Positions 26,051 through 34,361 of a stretch of 64,000 bases of DNA are shown piece after piece; the stretch's first letter is position 1, and every line of letters starts with the position of its first letter. The notes beneath the pieces were generated by a model. It made no database searches, was not told the DNA's origin, and worked only from the letters and a program-made list of their open reading frames with translations. This DNA is from Sporomusa termitida (GTDB lineage Bacteria > Bacillota > Negativicutes > Sporomusales > Sporomusaceae). The translations under genes were made by a program, and so were the position numbers. The stretch covers positions 4,032,501 through 4,096,500 of the forward strand of contig NZ_CP036259.1 in assembly GCF_007641255.1 (NCBI RefSeq), given 5' to 3'.

Positions 26051-26440
26051 TCAACAGGAGCAACACCCTGTACAATCGCTATGAATCACTCCTTTGCTGC
26101 CGGGTTCAGCAGTTGCACACCCGCTGGCCAGTACCCTGTCAATCACAGCAACTAATGCCTCTTTAGGATGCAGTCCGCCGATCCGCTCCCGCACCTCCCC
26201 TTTGCTAAAAAGCAGTAAATGCGGTATCCCCTGTAACCGGAAGCGCTGAAACAGCGGTTTATATTTATCTACATCTACCCAGCATACATTTAGTCTATGG
26301 GTATTTTCGTCCGCAATGGCCAGGATAACAGGGGCTAACTCCTTGCAGAGCTTGCAGCGTTTGGAGCCGAAAAAGACCAGCACCGCCAGACTGCTGTCAA
26401 ACGTAAATTCATCGAAGTTTGCTTCAGTAACCTTCGTCAT
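26051..26440 (-). CDS. Thioredoxin-like protein with CKLC active site and Cys-rich tail
   Basis: 129 residues from the ATG at 26440 (GCGAGGAAAT upstream). The thioredoxin fold is clear: AVLVFFGSKRCKLCKELAPV (active site C-K-L-C rather than C-G-P-C), VDVDKYKPLFQRFRLQGIPHLLLF with the cis-proline. The C-terminus ends SDCTGCCSC, four cysteines in seven residues, which could bind a metal or form a second redox centre. It has no signal peptide, so it is cytoplasmic. Its gene lies 34 bases after the phosphodiesterase-like gene on the same strand and is probably cotranscribed. Confidence 0.85.
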   Translation of the reverse strand: MTKVTEANFDEFTFDSSLAVLVFFGSKRCKLCKELAPVILAIADENTHRLNVCWVDVDKYKPLFQRFRLQGIPHLLLFSKGEVRERIGGLHPKEALVAVIDRVLASGCATAEPGSKGVIHSDCTGCCSC

Positions 26441-26474
26441 TACATTTCCTCGCATAAAAATGTCTCATCCTCTT

Positions 26475-28484
26475 TTAGTCTGTATACGATTCCTTCTCCC
26501 GCAAAGCCTGATAAATGACCCCGCCCTCGACATCCCGGGGCATGGGGGCTGCCGTCAAATGACAAATAGTAGGCACTACATCCACCATCCGTACCCGCCT
26601 GTGCAAAATTTCACCTTGTTTTACCCCTGCTCCCACCATCATAAACAGCGCCTTCATCGAGCACCCCAGCAGCGTATGATTGCTGAGTCCGTTCCCGTGG
26701 CACCGGGTAAACTCCGGTTCCAGAATATAGAAGATATCGCCGCAGTTAGGCCCGCCCAGACCAACAGCCTCCATATCGTTCCGGTTCATCGCAAAGGCAA
26801 CCACCCGCCGGCCGGTATGCGGATCACGATAGCTGTATAAATCATCAATGATTTTTTCAACCAGCTTGTCATACTCGTCCGGCTCCACACTCCCCTGCGG
26901 GTCCCGGCCTTTCAGATTAATATAGATAAAGGTAGCCCGTTGCGCAACCGCTTTGGTATTGGCCCAGTCAATCTCAGGTTTCCCACTCACATCTTTCAGC
27001 CTGGTATACCCCAGCTGCCCCATAATGCCGACATTAATCCCCCACATATCGCCAATCAGAGGGTGCTCGGTGGCCGGGTTTTTGCCAACCCCGCCATGAT
27101 CGGAGGTAATAATAATTGTTGTATCCGCAGCCAGCCGTTGCAGCATCGCCCCGACGAAATCATCACTGATTTCATAAATCTGCTCAATCAGTTCCTGATA
27201 TCGCTCGTATTCTACCGAGGCTTCCGGGAAGATATAATCCAGATAGAAATGATTAAACATATCAATCCCGTGCATGTGGGTATAAAAAAGGTCCCACTCT
27301 TTATGATCCAACAGGTAATTTATCGCCTCAACATGCCATTGATACATCTCCCGGACCGAATCCAGCAGAATACTGTCAGCCAGCGGATTCAACCGGTCAT
27401 AGTTTACCGGCTGCAGCATCGGTCCCACTTGCGCATACAGCTCCGGACCGATTTCAGCCGGGTAAAAATATTTACCGCCGGTCAGGTCCAGGACAAAGGA
27501 ATAGTAAAAGGTCAGCGAGCTGCCGTCAGGGTTCATGGCAAGAACCCTGATTTTGTAAGCTACCGGCGTGTCTTTGCCATTCACGGTAAAGGTGTCATAT
27601 ATCCAGCCGCTCCACTCATTGGCCAAGGCCCCGCCCAAAGCCTGTTCGTCCTGTTTACTGCGGTAAATGCTGATCTGGTTATAGGTTTTGCCATCGGCGG
27701 CAGTCAGTAAGCCATAACGCCGGGCTTGCCCGCTATTCACCGGCAAAACGACTTCCCGCGCCCCGGCCGGGGCGTTTTTCCAGCCCGTGGCCGGTTTAAT
27801 CGGTGTTATCACCTGATCGGCATTGGGGATATCGGCAGATAGCTCTCCATCCTCAACTGATGTTACAAGCCCTGGCTGGGTATAGCCATAACCTTCGTAT
27901 TCATCCTTGCTGATCTCTGCCTTGAGAGAGGATATGTCGCCCTCCACCCGGCAATCGGTACCGCTGTTATCGATAACATGAGGAATCTCCCGGATCGGAA
28001 AATCCCCCGCTTGACATTCATACACTTTTTCATAATCGATATAGCCCCGTAAATTAGTATAGATACTTGTACCATCCACATAGATCGCCTGCTCGGTAGT
28101 CGGCGGCCAGGCGGTTGGATAGTTAAACAATATACTCTTCTTCCCGGCCCTGGCGAAAGCAGCCCACACCGTTTCCGCTTGCAGCAGCTCCGAATTCCAG
28201 CCATAATCCATCATATCCAGGGCATTGCCCAGCGTGTGATTCCAAAAGCAGGTAATCCCGTGCGTATTTGGCCAGGCGCCTGTTGCCAGGGTAGCCCAGT
28301 TAGGCGGAGTAATCGCCGGTAAGACACCCTGCATATCCAGTCCCGGCGTTGTTGCCCCCTGCTCGATCACCCTTTTTAAATTAGGCAGTTTCCCGGCGGC
28401 AATATATTTTTTAATTAAGGCCGGATCAGCTCCATCCAGCCCTAACAGCATAACCTTTTTTGCGGCTCCATAACTGCTTGCCAT
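26475..28484 (-). CDS. Alkaline-phosphatase-superfamily hydrolase (type I phosphodiesterase/nucleotide pyrophosphatase class)
   Basis: About 669 residues from the ATG at 28484 (GGGGGGAAAGCA upstream). The first metal site MLLGLDGADPALIKKY, the nucleophile segment PPNWATLATGAWPNTHGI (catalytic Thr) and the C-terminal metal site TTIIITSDHGGVGKN mark the superfamily. A large internal insertion (about 190-340) separates the two. No signal peptide is visible, so it is likely cytoplasmic. It would cleave a phosphate or sulfate ester or a phosphonate. It sits upstream of the thioredoxin-like gene and the Tau-type ABC operon, so a sulfur or phosphorus scavenging role is possible but unproved. Confidence 0.85.
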   Translation of the reverse strand: MASSYGAAKKVMLLGLDGADPALIKKYIAAGKLPNLKRVIEQGATTPGLDMQGVLPAITPPNWATLATGAWPNTHGITCFWNHTLGNALDMMDYGWNSELLQAETVWAAFARAGKKSILFNYPTAWPPTTEQAIYVDGTSIYTNLRGYIDYEKVYECQAGDFPIREIPHVIDNSGTDCRVEGDISSLKAEISKDEYEGYGYTQPGLVTSVEDGELSADIPNADQVITPIKPATGWKNAPAGAREVVLPVNSGQARRYGLLTAADGKTYNQISIYRSKQDEQALGGALANEWSGWIYDTFTVNGKDTPVAYKIRVLAMNPDGSSLTFYYSFVLDLTGGKYFYPAEIGPELYAQVGPMLQPVNYDRLNPLADSILLDSVREMYQWHVEAINYLLDHKEWDLFYTHMHGIDMFNHFYLDYIFPEASVEYERYQELIEQIYEISDDFVGAMLQRLAADTTIIITSDHGGVGKNPATEHPLIGDMWGINVGIMGQLGYTRLKDVSGKPEIDWANTKAVAQRATFIYINLKGRDPQGSVEPDEYDKLVEKIIDDLYSYRDPHTGRRVVAFAMNRNDMEAVGLGGPNCGDIFYILEPEFTRCHGNGLSNHTLLGCSMKALFMMVGAGVKQGEILHRRVRMVDVVPTICHLTAAPMPRDVEGGVIYQALREKESYTD

Positions 28485-28791
28485 TGCTTTCCCCCCAGCT
28501 GCCACTCGTAATTATAGTTTTTTGTCTTAGGCCTGATCCCATTATAAAATCGATTGGCGCGCTTGTGAACTAGCGCTTCTCTATACCCCATATAAAAATA
28601 TATTATAGGGCCTGGAAAAAACATAAAGCCCTGCCAAATCAACAGCATCCGGCAGGACTTTCACTTGTACCCAGGCAACCCCCGGCACTTCCGCGAACTA
28701 GAACTATACAATTAACCGGCAAGCAACAGCTTCATCTCCCTGCTGCCCTGGTCGGCAAGACGCAACCACCGTTCACCGTTCCTGCATCCTG
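28485..28791. other. Intergenic region with terminator after the two-component genes
   Basis: On the minus strand this is downstream of the response regulator and upstream of the phosphodiesterase-like gene. Apart from the terminator at 28618-28664 I see no gene or repeat. Confidence 0.5.
28618..28664 (-). terminator. Rho-independent terminator after the kinase/response regulator operon
   Basis: On the minus strand AAAGtCCTGCC and GGCAGGgCTTT form a stem, followed by ATGTTTTTT. It lies about 130 bases after the response regulator stop codon. Confidence 0.7.
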
Positions 28792-29547
28792 TTATTTGGC
28801 GCTGTTACTTAGATGTTTTCGGCGGTAGGCTTTGGGGGGCATATTCATTTGCTGCACGAACACGCGATTAAAATAAGAGGGATCAGTAAAACCACATTCA
28901 CTGGCAATGCGATAAGCGGGATAATTGGTCGTTTCCAGTAATTTGCAGGCATATTCAATCTTTAATTTGTTTACATAATCTATATAGTTGACCCCTACTT
29001 CTTTTTTAAAGATGCGGCTGAAATATTGAGGATTTACAAATACATAGGCAGCAACCAATTGCAGGGGTAATTTTTGTTTAAAATTCTCATTAATATATCT
29101 TATTGATTTTTCAATAAAATAGATCTGGTTGATTTTGGCCTCCATAACCTCTTCCTTGGCCTGTACCTGGCATGCAGCTACCGTAGTCAGCAAGGCATGG
29201 AATGCCTGTTTGAACACAGAGGGTTTGACAGGCTTCAGTAAGTATTCCTGAACACGCAGGCGAATGGCTGCCTGCGCATAGGAAAAATCCGAATAGGCCG
29301 ATAGGATCATAACACATACCTGAGGGAGGAATTTCTTGATCTCCTGCAGGGCATGCAAACCGTCCATTTCCGGAATGAGGATATCCATCACGATGATGTC
29401 CGGCCGGTATTGCTTGGCCAGTTTGACAGCCTGAATGCCACTTTCACAGGTGAGTATTGTATCTTGGGGGCGAAGATCCTCGGCCACAACTAATTTGAGA
29501 AACTCTAATTCGAGTAATTCATCTTCCACAATTAAAACTACGCTCAT
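28792..29547 (-). CDS. AraC-type response regulator (YesN class), likely controls the choline microcompartment
   Basis: 251 residues. An N-terminal receiver (VLIVEDELLELEFLKLVV, phospho-acceptor Asp in DIIVMDILIPEMDG, Lys in YLLKPVKPS) is joined to a C-terminal pair of AraC helix-turn-helix motifs (VAAYVFVNPQYFSRIFKKEV; IASECGFTDPSYFNRVFVQQ). The start codon overlaps the kinase stop (ATGA). The operon lies immediately downstream of the microcompartment operon. PocR-kinase/AraC-regulator pairs of this kind accompany many diol and amine utilisation loci, so its targets are probably the promoters at 48.3-48.9 kb. Confidence 0.92.
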   Translation of the reverse strand: MSVVLIVEDELLELEFLKLVVAEDLRPQDTILTCESGIQAVKLAKQYRPDIIVMDILIPEMDGLHALQEIKKFLPQVCVMILSAYSDFSYAQAAIRLRVQEYLLKPVKPSVFKQAFHALLTTVAACQVQAKEEVMEAKINQIYFIEKSIRYINENFKQKLPLQLVAAYVFVNPQYFSRIFKKEVGVNYIDYVNKLKIEYACKLLETTNYPAYRIASECGFTDPSYFNRVFVQQMNMPPKAYRRKHLSNSAK

Positions 29548-30755
29548 CCCTGTCGCCTCGCATTGGGTTTGGTGGGAATGGAGATGGTGACCGTACTGCC
29601 ACTATAATCTGATTTTACGATTGCCAGCCCGTAAGCGTCACCGAAATATCCCTTTAACCGCTTGTCCGTACTGCGAAAGCCGATTCCCACCTTATTCTCG
29701 GGTTGTTGCAGGCTTTGTAAGACCTCTTTGGGAAAACCATGCCCATTATCCATGACAAAAATATTGATGTCGTTTTTATATTTTTCTGCGTAAATTTTTA
29801 TCCTGCCACCGTCCCTTTTGGGGGTGATACCATGAATCAGGGCATTTTCAACGATGGGCTGTATGATCATATTGGGTATTCGATGGTGTTTAATCGGGTC
29901 TGCAATATCAATATCATATTCCAGACGATTTTTAAATTTCTTTTTCTGAATATAGAGGTATTTCTCGATATTATCTATCTCGGCGCCAATGGTGTGCAAC
30001 TCATCGTCTTGCTTTAAGTTGTACCGCAATAAATCGGAAAGGCAGTAAATAAGTTCTTCCGTTGTATGGGATTTTTCAAAATAGGCGATGCGGGCTATGG
30101 TGTTCAGGGTATTAAACAGGAAATGCGGGTTAATGACCAAAGATATATTTTTTGCTTCCAGGTCAATAATCTTTTTTTCCAGCATTTCTTTTTCAATAGA
30201 CAGTCTTGCTATCGCCGTATCGGTAGTATTAATGCTTTCAGAAAAGTCATAGAAAATGTTTTTGGCAATATAGTTGCAAAGTTGTTCATGAATCTCAATT
30301 TTGTTTTCTTCGATGGTTTTTATCGCTGCAATTGATTTGGCAATAACTTCCGGTTCAAGGTTTTTAGCCTGGGCCAGATCCATGATATCGATCAGATATT
30401 TCTGATATTCACTGTCCGGTGAATAAACCTGGGCACCGGTGACATAGCCTATCGTTTGGTTGTTAATACCGACTGGTAAACAAATGTTTGTCAGCCCGTA
30501 CCGGCAGGCAAACCGGTCTCCCTTACCTGGTTTTAAGCGGGAAATATAGTCTGGGCAGATTCGCGTTTCCTCTTGCTGGCAGATCTGTTTGCAAAAATCG
30601 GGCGACGGATTAAACTCAATCAGGATATCGCCATTGAGATCAATCAGCTGTAAAGAAATATTGGACAAGGATAACAGTCCGCTATAGCGGGAATACAGAT
30701 TGGAATCCATTAAATGTCTTAAGGTTTTATCAGTCTTGTTCATGCTTTTCGCCAA
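29544..30755 (-). CDS. PocR-domain sensor histidine kinase (LytS/YesM class)
   Basis: 403 residues, no membrane segments, so a cytoplasmic sensor. Residues about 25-165 are a PocR ligand domain with the typical cysteines (CKQICQQEETRICPDYI, FACRYGLTNICLPV). A short coiled coil (LEKKIIDLEAK) leads to the histidine kinase domain: phospho-acceptor in VINPHFLFNTLNTIARI, N box PIVENALIHGI, G box VMDNGHGFP. PocR domains bind small diol- or amine-like ligands (propanediol in PocR itself), so choline or a product is a reasonable signal. TTG at 30755 has AAAGGA properly spaced; an ATG 12 bases later is an alternative. Confidence 0.9.
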   Translation of the reverse strand: MAKSMNKTDKTLRHLMDSNLYSRYSGLLSLSNISLQLIDLNGDILIEFNPSPDFCKQICQQEETRICPDYISRLKPGKGDRFACRYGLTNICLPVGINNQTIGYVTGAQVYSPDSEYQKYLIDIMDLAQAKNLEPEVIAKSIAAIKTIEENKIEIHEQLCNYIAKNIFYDFSESINTTDTAIARLSIEKEMLEKKIIDLEAKNISLVINPHFLFNTLNTIARIAYFEKSHTTEELIYCLSDLLRYNLKQDDELHTIGAEIDNIEKYLYIQKKKFKNRLEYDIDIADPIKHHRIPNMIIQPIVENALIHGITPKRDGGRIKIYAEKYKNDINIFVMDNGHGFPKEVLQSLQQPENKVGIGFRSTDKRLKGYFGDAYGLAIVKSDYSGSTVTISIPTKPNARRQG

Positions 30756-30880
30756 AAATTCCTTTTCTATGATTGATTGTGTTGTGCTTGGCGGCTAACG
30801 TGAAGAAAAATGCCGGCAACCGGGCATTTCATAAAATATGTAATATTAACATAATATTGGGAAGCTATCGCAAAAAAGAA

Positions 30881-30952
30881 GGCATCCGGAGGGTATGTGA
30901 CCAAACGCTTTACGTGGCTGAGACTAAAAAAAGCCGTCACAGATTCGGATGC
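30881..30952 (-). ncRNA. Structured 5' leader RNA of the PocR kinase operon (unassigned class)
   Basis: On the minus strand GCAUCCG (30952-30946) pairs with CGGAUGC (30888-30882). Inside, UGUGAC (30941-30936) pairs with GUCACA (30901-30896), and this encloses two small hairpins, GGCU...AGCC (30935-30916) and ACGuaaagCGU (30914-30904), giving a three-way junction. CUUCUUUUUU follows the outer stem, as in a terminator or riboswitch expression platform. The element lies within the 240-base leader between the predicted transcription start (about 30997) and the kinase start. I do not recognise it as a known riboswitch. Confidence 0.55.
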
Positions 30953-31003
30953 AACCTTAAGCAAAATGTTAGTACTTTACAGCAAAAAATTGCATTTTAT
31001 TTT

Positions 31004-31032
31004 ATAATACAACACCCTTATACAATTGTAAA
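31004..31032 (-). promoter_or_regulatory. Sigma-A type promoter of the kinase/regulator operon
   Basis: On the minus strand TTTACA (31032-31027) and TATTAT (31009-31004) are separated by 17 bases, predicting a start near 30997. Confidence 0.6.
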
Positions 31033-31121
31033 TAGCAGCAAGCCGGGACCCCGGTTCAAGCACCGGCGGGCCAATTCAGCCTTTGTTGAATGCGGTATGG
31101 CTGCTAAGAAAAGACGAAGGC

Positions 31122-31146
31122 CAAAACCCCGGCTACCGGGATTTTG
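31122..31146 (-). terminator. Terminator of the microcompartment operon
   Basis: On the minus strand CAAAATCCCGG and CCGGGGTTTTG pair over 11 bases (one G-T) around a 3-base loop and are followed by CTTCGTCTTTTCTT. It lies 29 bases after the last shell gene. Confidence 0.75.
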
Positions 31147-31174
31147 ACCTTGTCGTATGCTGGTCTGATTAATG

Positions 31175-31465
31175 TTATATTTCTTTATTGGCCTGCGGGA
31201 GTATCAGTTCTACATCACCGTGGGGACGGGGGATAACATGAACGGAGATCAGTTCGCCAACCCGCTGGGCAGCAGCGGCACCGGCATCGGTTGCTGCTTT
31301 TATCGCCCCAACATCGCCTCTTACCATAACGGTTACGAGGCCACCACCGACAAACTCGCGGCCGATCAGATAAACGTTAGCGGCCTTGACCATGGCATCT
31401 GCCGCTTCAATTGCTCCTACCAGACCTTTTGTCTCAATTAATCCTAATGCTTCTGTTTTACTCAT
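31175..31465 (-). CDS. BMC-H shell protein (PduA/EutM-like), last gene of the choline operon
   Basis: 96 residues forming one BMC domain: [40 protein letters not shown] and the ending [13 protein letters not shown] are the standard hexameric shell-protein signatures. Hexamers tile the facets and their pores pass small metabolites. It closely matches the two BMC-H proteins at the other end of the operon (47726-48016 and 48045-48344), so facets are probably mixed. Confidence 0.95.
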   Translation of the reverse strand: MSKTEALGLIETKGLVGAIEAADAMVKAANVYLIGREFVGGGLVTVMVRGDVGAIKAATDAGAAAAQRVGELISVHVIPRPHGDVELILPQANKEI

Positions 31466-31486
31466 TGTTTGTTTCCTCCTAAAATT

Positions 31487-32128
31487 TTATTTTATAATTG
31501 TTATCGTTGAGTTTGGCCCAATGTTCATGGCATTCGCTTCTTCGGTGTCGATATGGCATTCAAGAGCCGAGGTGCCGCTGACCCGGATAGCGACATTCGA
31601 ATAAGTTCCTCCACGCAGGCCGCCCACCTGGATGGTAACCAGCTCGCCATTGCTTACACCAAGGCGTTTTGCATCCTCCGGGGTCATATGAATGTGCCGC
31701 TGCGCAATGATCACTCCCTGCGTCAGCAGGATGCTGCCCTGGGGGCCAATCAGCGTGATGCCTGAAGTTCCCTGCAGGTCTCCGGACATTTTCACCGGTG
31801 CCGGTATGCCAAGTTTGAAACAATCGGCCTGGAGTATTTCTACCTGCGACTGGCTTCTGGCCGGCCCGAGAATGCGAACCTTTTCAATCGCCCCTTTGGG
31901 CCCGGCGATCGTCAGGGTTTCTTGGCAGGCATATTGCAGGGGCTGGGACAAATCCTTGATTTTAGTTAGTTGGTAGCCCGCACCAAACAGGGCGTCCAAA
32001 TCTGTTTGGGAAATATGAACATGACGGTTGGAGATTCCTACCGGTATGGCAGCGGTGTCCTTTTTACCATCCCCCCCTTCTTTAATTGCTTCCAGCAGAA
32101 GCTCTACTAAAGTGTCATACTTGCCCAT
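31487..32128 (-). CDS. pduL: PduL-type phosphotransacylase
   Basis: About 213 residues from the ATG at 32128 (AAGGTGAT upstream, one base after the ALDH stop). Two PduL domains are present, with the zinc-ligand motifs VGISNRHVHIS and VIIAQRHIHMTPEDA. The N-terminal KYDTLVELLLEAIKEGG is a short amphipathic helix like known encapsulation peptides. PduL converts acetyl-CoA to acetyl phosphate and recycles CoA inside the compartment, serving the aldehyde dehydrogenase encoded just upstream. Confidence 0.95.
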   Translation of the reverse strand: MGKYDTLVELLLEAIKEGGDGKKDTAAIPVGISNRHVHISQTDLDALFGAGYQLTKIKDLSQPLQYACQETLTIAGPKGAIEKVRILGPARSQSQVEILQADCFKLGIPAPVKMSGDLQGTSGITLIGPQGSILLTQGVIIAQRHIHMTPEDAKRLGVSNGELVTIQVGGLRGGTYSNVAIRVSGTSALECHIDTEEANAMNIGPNSTITIIK

Positions 32129-32129
32129 G

Positions 32130-33611
32130 TTAGCAATCACCTTTTTTTCTCAGCAGCGAAATCACCTCATTCACAACTGACATAATCTGGTCTTCACTGA
32201 TGGCCCCAGTAGTGTCCTGCGCCCCGCAGCCTGCATAGGCGGTGGCTGTGCTGCCGGTGAAGTCTTTGATGCCATAGGCCACCCGTTTGATGTTGATCAG
32301 GTGCAGAGGGGTTACATTATCGGAGGTTGCACTGCCGCCCCAGGTACCGCACCCCAGGGTAAAGGCCGGGGAAAGGCCGGTGCTTGCTCCCACCCCCCCC
32401 TGGCTGGAGGAGGTGTTGACCAGTATCCTGAACACGGGCTTGCCCGCGAATTTCATGGTCATTTCGGGATTCTCCGTATGCAGGGAGAGGCTGTGACCCA
32501 CACCGCCGTTATTTAACAATTTGATACACAGATCGCAAGCTTCCTGCCACTCTTGTACGGTATAAAACGCCAGCACGGTTGTCAGCTTTTCATAAGACAG
32601 GGGATAGGCTTCACCCACACCCTGTTGTTCACCCAACAGGACTTTGGTCCCCGGGGGAATCGTAATACCGGCACTGTCGGCAATGGCCTGGGCCGATCTT
32701 CCCACCATTTTCGCGTTCATAGCATGGCCGCGGACAAACAACTTGCCGGCAACCTGGTTTGTTTCCGCCGGAGTCATGAAATAGCCGCCCTGGCGTCTGA
32801 ACTCTTCCATAACCTGATCACGAATGCATTCTTCGACAATAACCGATTGCTCGGATGCACAGATGGTGCCATTGTCAAAGGTTTTACTGGCAATAATATT
32901 TTTGACTGCTTTAGAAATATTGGCCGTTCGTTCTATATAGGCCGGCACGTTGCCCGGGCCTACCCCCAATGCCGGTTTGCCCGCGCTATAGGCAGCCTTT
33001 ACCATAGCGGAACCGCCTGTCGCAATAATCATGGCGACTTCATCGCATTTCATCAGTTCATTGGTTGCATCCATCGAGGGTTTGGCGATGCAGCCAATAA
33101 TATTGGCCGGGGCGCCGGCGGCTACTGCGGCATCATTCATCAGTCTGGCGGCCTGCAGCGTGCATTTCAGCGCCGAGGGGTGCGGGGAGAATACAATCCC
33201 GTTACGGGATTTAATGGCAATAATGGCTTTGTAGATGGCCGTGGAGGTGGGATTGGTTGAGGGAATAATCCCCATAAGCACTCCTACCGGCTCGGCAATC
33301 TCCATGACTTTGTTGATCTTATCCTCTTTGATGACGCCGATGGTTTGCATGGGTTGAATGAATTTATACAGTTCTGTGGAAGCAAAATGATTCTTGAAGA
33401 CTTTGTCTTCGACTTTACCAAATCCGGTTTCCTCCACCGCCAGTTTGGCCAGGGAAACGGCATTCTCCTCTGCTGCTTTCACCATATTCCGGATGATTTT
33501 ATCAATCTGCTCGCAATTAAATGTTGCCAGCTGAGTTTGCGCCTGTTTGGCCTGACGTGCAAGATTTCTGGTCTCTTGCACGGATTGTAAATCATAATCG
33601 AAGTTTTCCAA
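32130..33611 (-). CDS. CoA-acylating acetaldehyde dehydrogenase (PduP/EutE/CutF type), catalytic Cys present
   Basis: 493 residues. The active-site segment DNGTICASEQS places the nucleophile at Cys251. The cofactor region shows ATGGSAMVKAAYSAGKPALG and GVGPGNVPAYIERTA. The C-terminal ISEDQIMSVVNEVISLLRKKG is a likely encapsulation helix. It oxidises acetaldehyde (from choline cleavage) to acetyl-CoA with NAD. The start is TTG with GGGAGAAAGAG upstream. A paralogue at 46177-47676 aligns residue for residue but has Ser at position 251, so this copy is the one expected to be active. Confidence 0.94.
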   Translation of the reverse strand: MENFDYDLQSVQETRNLARQAKQAQTQLATFNCEQIDKIIRNMVKAAEENAVSLAKLAVEETGFGKVEDKVFKNHFASTELYKFIQPMQTIGVIKEDKINKVMEIAEPVGVLMGIIPSTNPTSTAIYKAIIAIKSRNGIVFSPHPSALKCTLQAARLMNDAAVAAGAPANIIGCIAKPSMDATNELMKCDEVAMIIATGGSAMVKAAYSAGKPALGVGPGNVPAYIERTANISKAVKNIIASKTFDNGTICASEQSVIVEECIRDQVMEEFRRQGGYFMTPAETNQVAGKLFVRGHAMNAKMVGRSAQAIADSAGITIPPGTKVLLGEQQGVGEAYPLSYEKLTTVLAFYTVQEWQEACDLCIKLLNNGGVGHSLSLHTENPEMTMKFAGKPVFRILVNTSSSQGGVGASTGLSPAFTLGCGTWGGSATSDNVTPLHLINIKRVAYGIKDFTGSTATAYAGCGAQDTTGAISEDQIMSVVNEVISLLRKKGDC

Positions 33612-33689
33612 TTTACTCTTTCTCCCTCCACTGTCGTATACCTATACCTGTACAGGCATACAAGCTACATATCAGGGCTTACGCCCAGG

Positions 33690-34361
33690 TTACTTTTCAC
33701 GCCCCTTCTCGTAATATCCCTTTAGTTTCTGAATCAGTAAGTCTTTGTTGGCTTTGGTTATGGCTCTGCCTGCTATGCCAAGTTCGTTGTATCCTCTTGC
33801 CAAATGCCGGAGCTTTACCACGGAAAACGTTCTCAGGGCGTTCACGCTTTGTTCCAGGCCGAATTGCCGTACGAAGTCATCAACGCCCTCCTTGTGGAGC
33901 TCTTTCAGCGCTATTGGCCCGGAACTCAGGCTTTCCGGTGTGGACAGGACCGGTTCTGCCGGTCCGGTTGCTGTATCCTGGTTTGGCAAGAGACCGTTTA
34001 TGTCAGGTGTTGGCTCAGAGCCCGGCAGGGAGCCTGCGGTCTCCGGTTGCGTCCCAGGGATTGGGTGCTCCGCAGCGGGCTTTGCGCTGACAACGACCAT
34101 GCTATCAATATCAGGATGCGGTCGCGGGATTACATGTTGAGCAACCAATGACAAGTGACCAATCTTGGCAACCGCTGCTATTCCTGCGGCCACGGCGGCT
34201 TTAACAGCCCCCACATCACCGGTTACGGCAATTGTCACAAGGCCGCCGCCAACCAAGGTTCTGCCCAGAAGTTCCACCTGGGCCGTCTTAAGCATGACAT
34301 CCGCACCTTCAATTGCCGGCAGAAGTCCCCGTGTCTCAATTAGGCCAAGAGCCTGCATCAT
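33690..34361 (-). CDS. BMC-H shell protein with long linker and SAP/Rho-N-like C-terminal domain
   Basis: 223 residues. Residues 1-88 are a full BMC domain (QALGLIETRGLLPAIEGADV, VGGGLVTIAVTGDVGAVKAA, VIPRPHPDI). A flexible linker rich in Pro, Glu, Ser and Thr follows (about 92-155). The last 60 residues form a small helical domain (VKLRHLARGYNELGI, then KANKDLLIQKLKGYYEKG) resembling SAP/Rho-N nucleic-acid-binding folds. The known parallel is EutK, a BMC protein with a C-terminal helix-turn-helix. The tail could hold cargo, nucleic acid or the cell's segregation machinery; none is shown here. AGGAGG precedes the ATG. Confidence 0.85.
   Translation of the reverse strand: MMQALGLIETRGLLPAIEGADVMLKTAQVELLGRTLVGGGLVTIAVTGDVGAVKAAVAAGIAAVAKIGHLSLVAQHVIPRPHPDIDSMVVVSAKPAAEHPIPGTQPETAGSLPGSEPTPDINGLLPNQDTATGPAEPVLSTPESLSSGPIALKELHKEGVDDFVRQFGLEQSVNALRTFSVVKLRHLARGYNELGIAGRAITKANKDLLIQKLKGYYEKGREK

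Larger units (their letters stand above)
30756..31174. other. Intergenic region: operon terminator, kinase promoter and long leader
   Basis: Minus-strand order is: terminator of the microcompartment operon (31146-31122), a GC-rich hairpin (about 31073-31040), promoter (31032-31004) and a leader of about 240 bases with a structured element (30952-30881). No protein gene is credible here. Confidence 0.65.

Noticed and set aside
26030-26056. TGA after the Cys-rich tail of the thioredoxin-like protein as a selenocysteine codon
   Set aside because: Only four codons remain before the next stop, and I see no convincing SECIS hairpin at the required distance.
26940-27710. 256-codon plus-strand frame opposite the phosphodiesterase-like gene
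   Set aside because: Fully antisense to a conserved enzyme; no start signal.
30881-30952. Assignment of the kinase leader as a c-di-GMP-I riboswitch
   Set aside because: Only a short ACGxAAAGC-like piece matches; the paired elements and conserved loops of that class are not present.
30773-31147. Plus-strand open frame in the kinase leader region
   Set aside because: It runs through the operon terminator, the kinase promoter and the structured leader, and has no RBS or recognisable domain.
32553-33260. Long open frame on the plus strand (235 codons) opposite the aldehyde dehydrogenase gene
   Set aside because: It is antisense to a clearly conserved enzyme, lacks an RBS and shows no family features.
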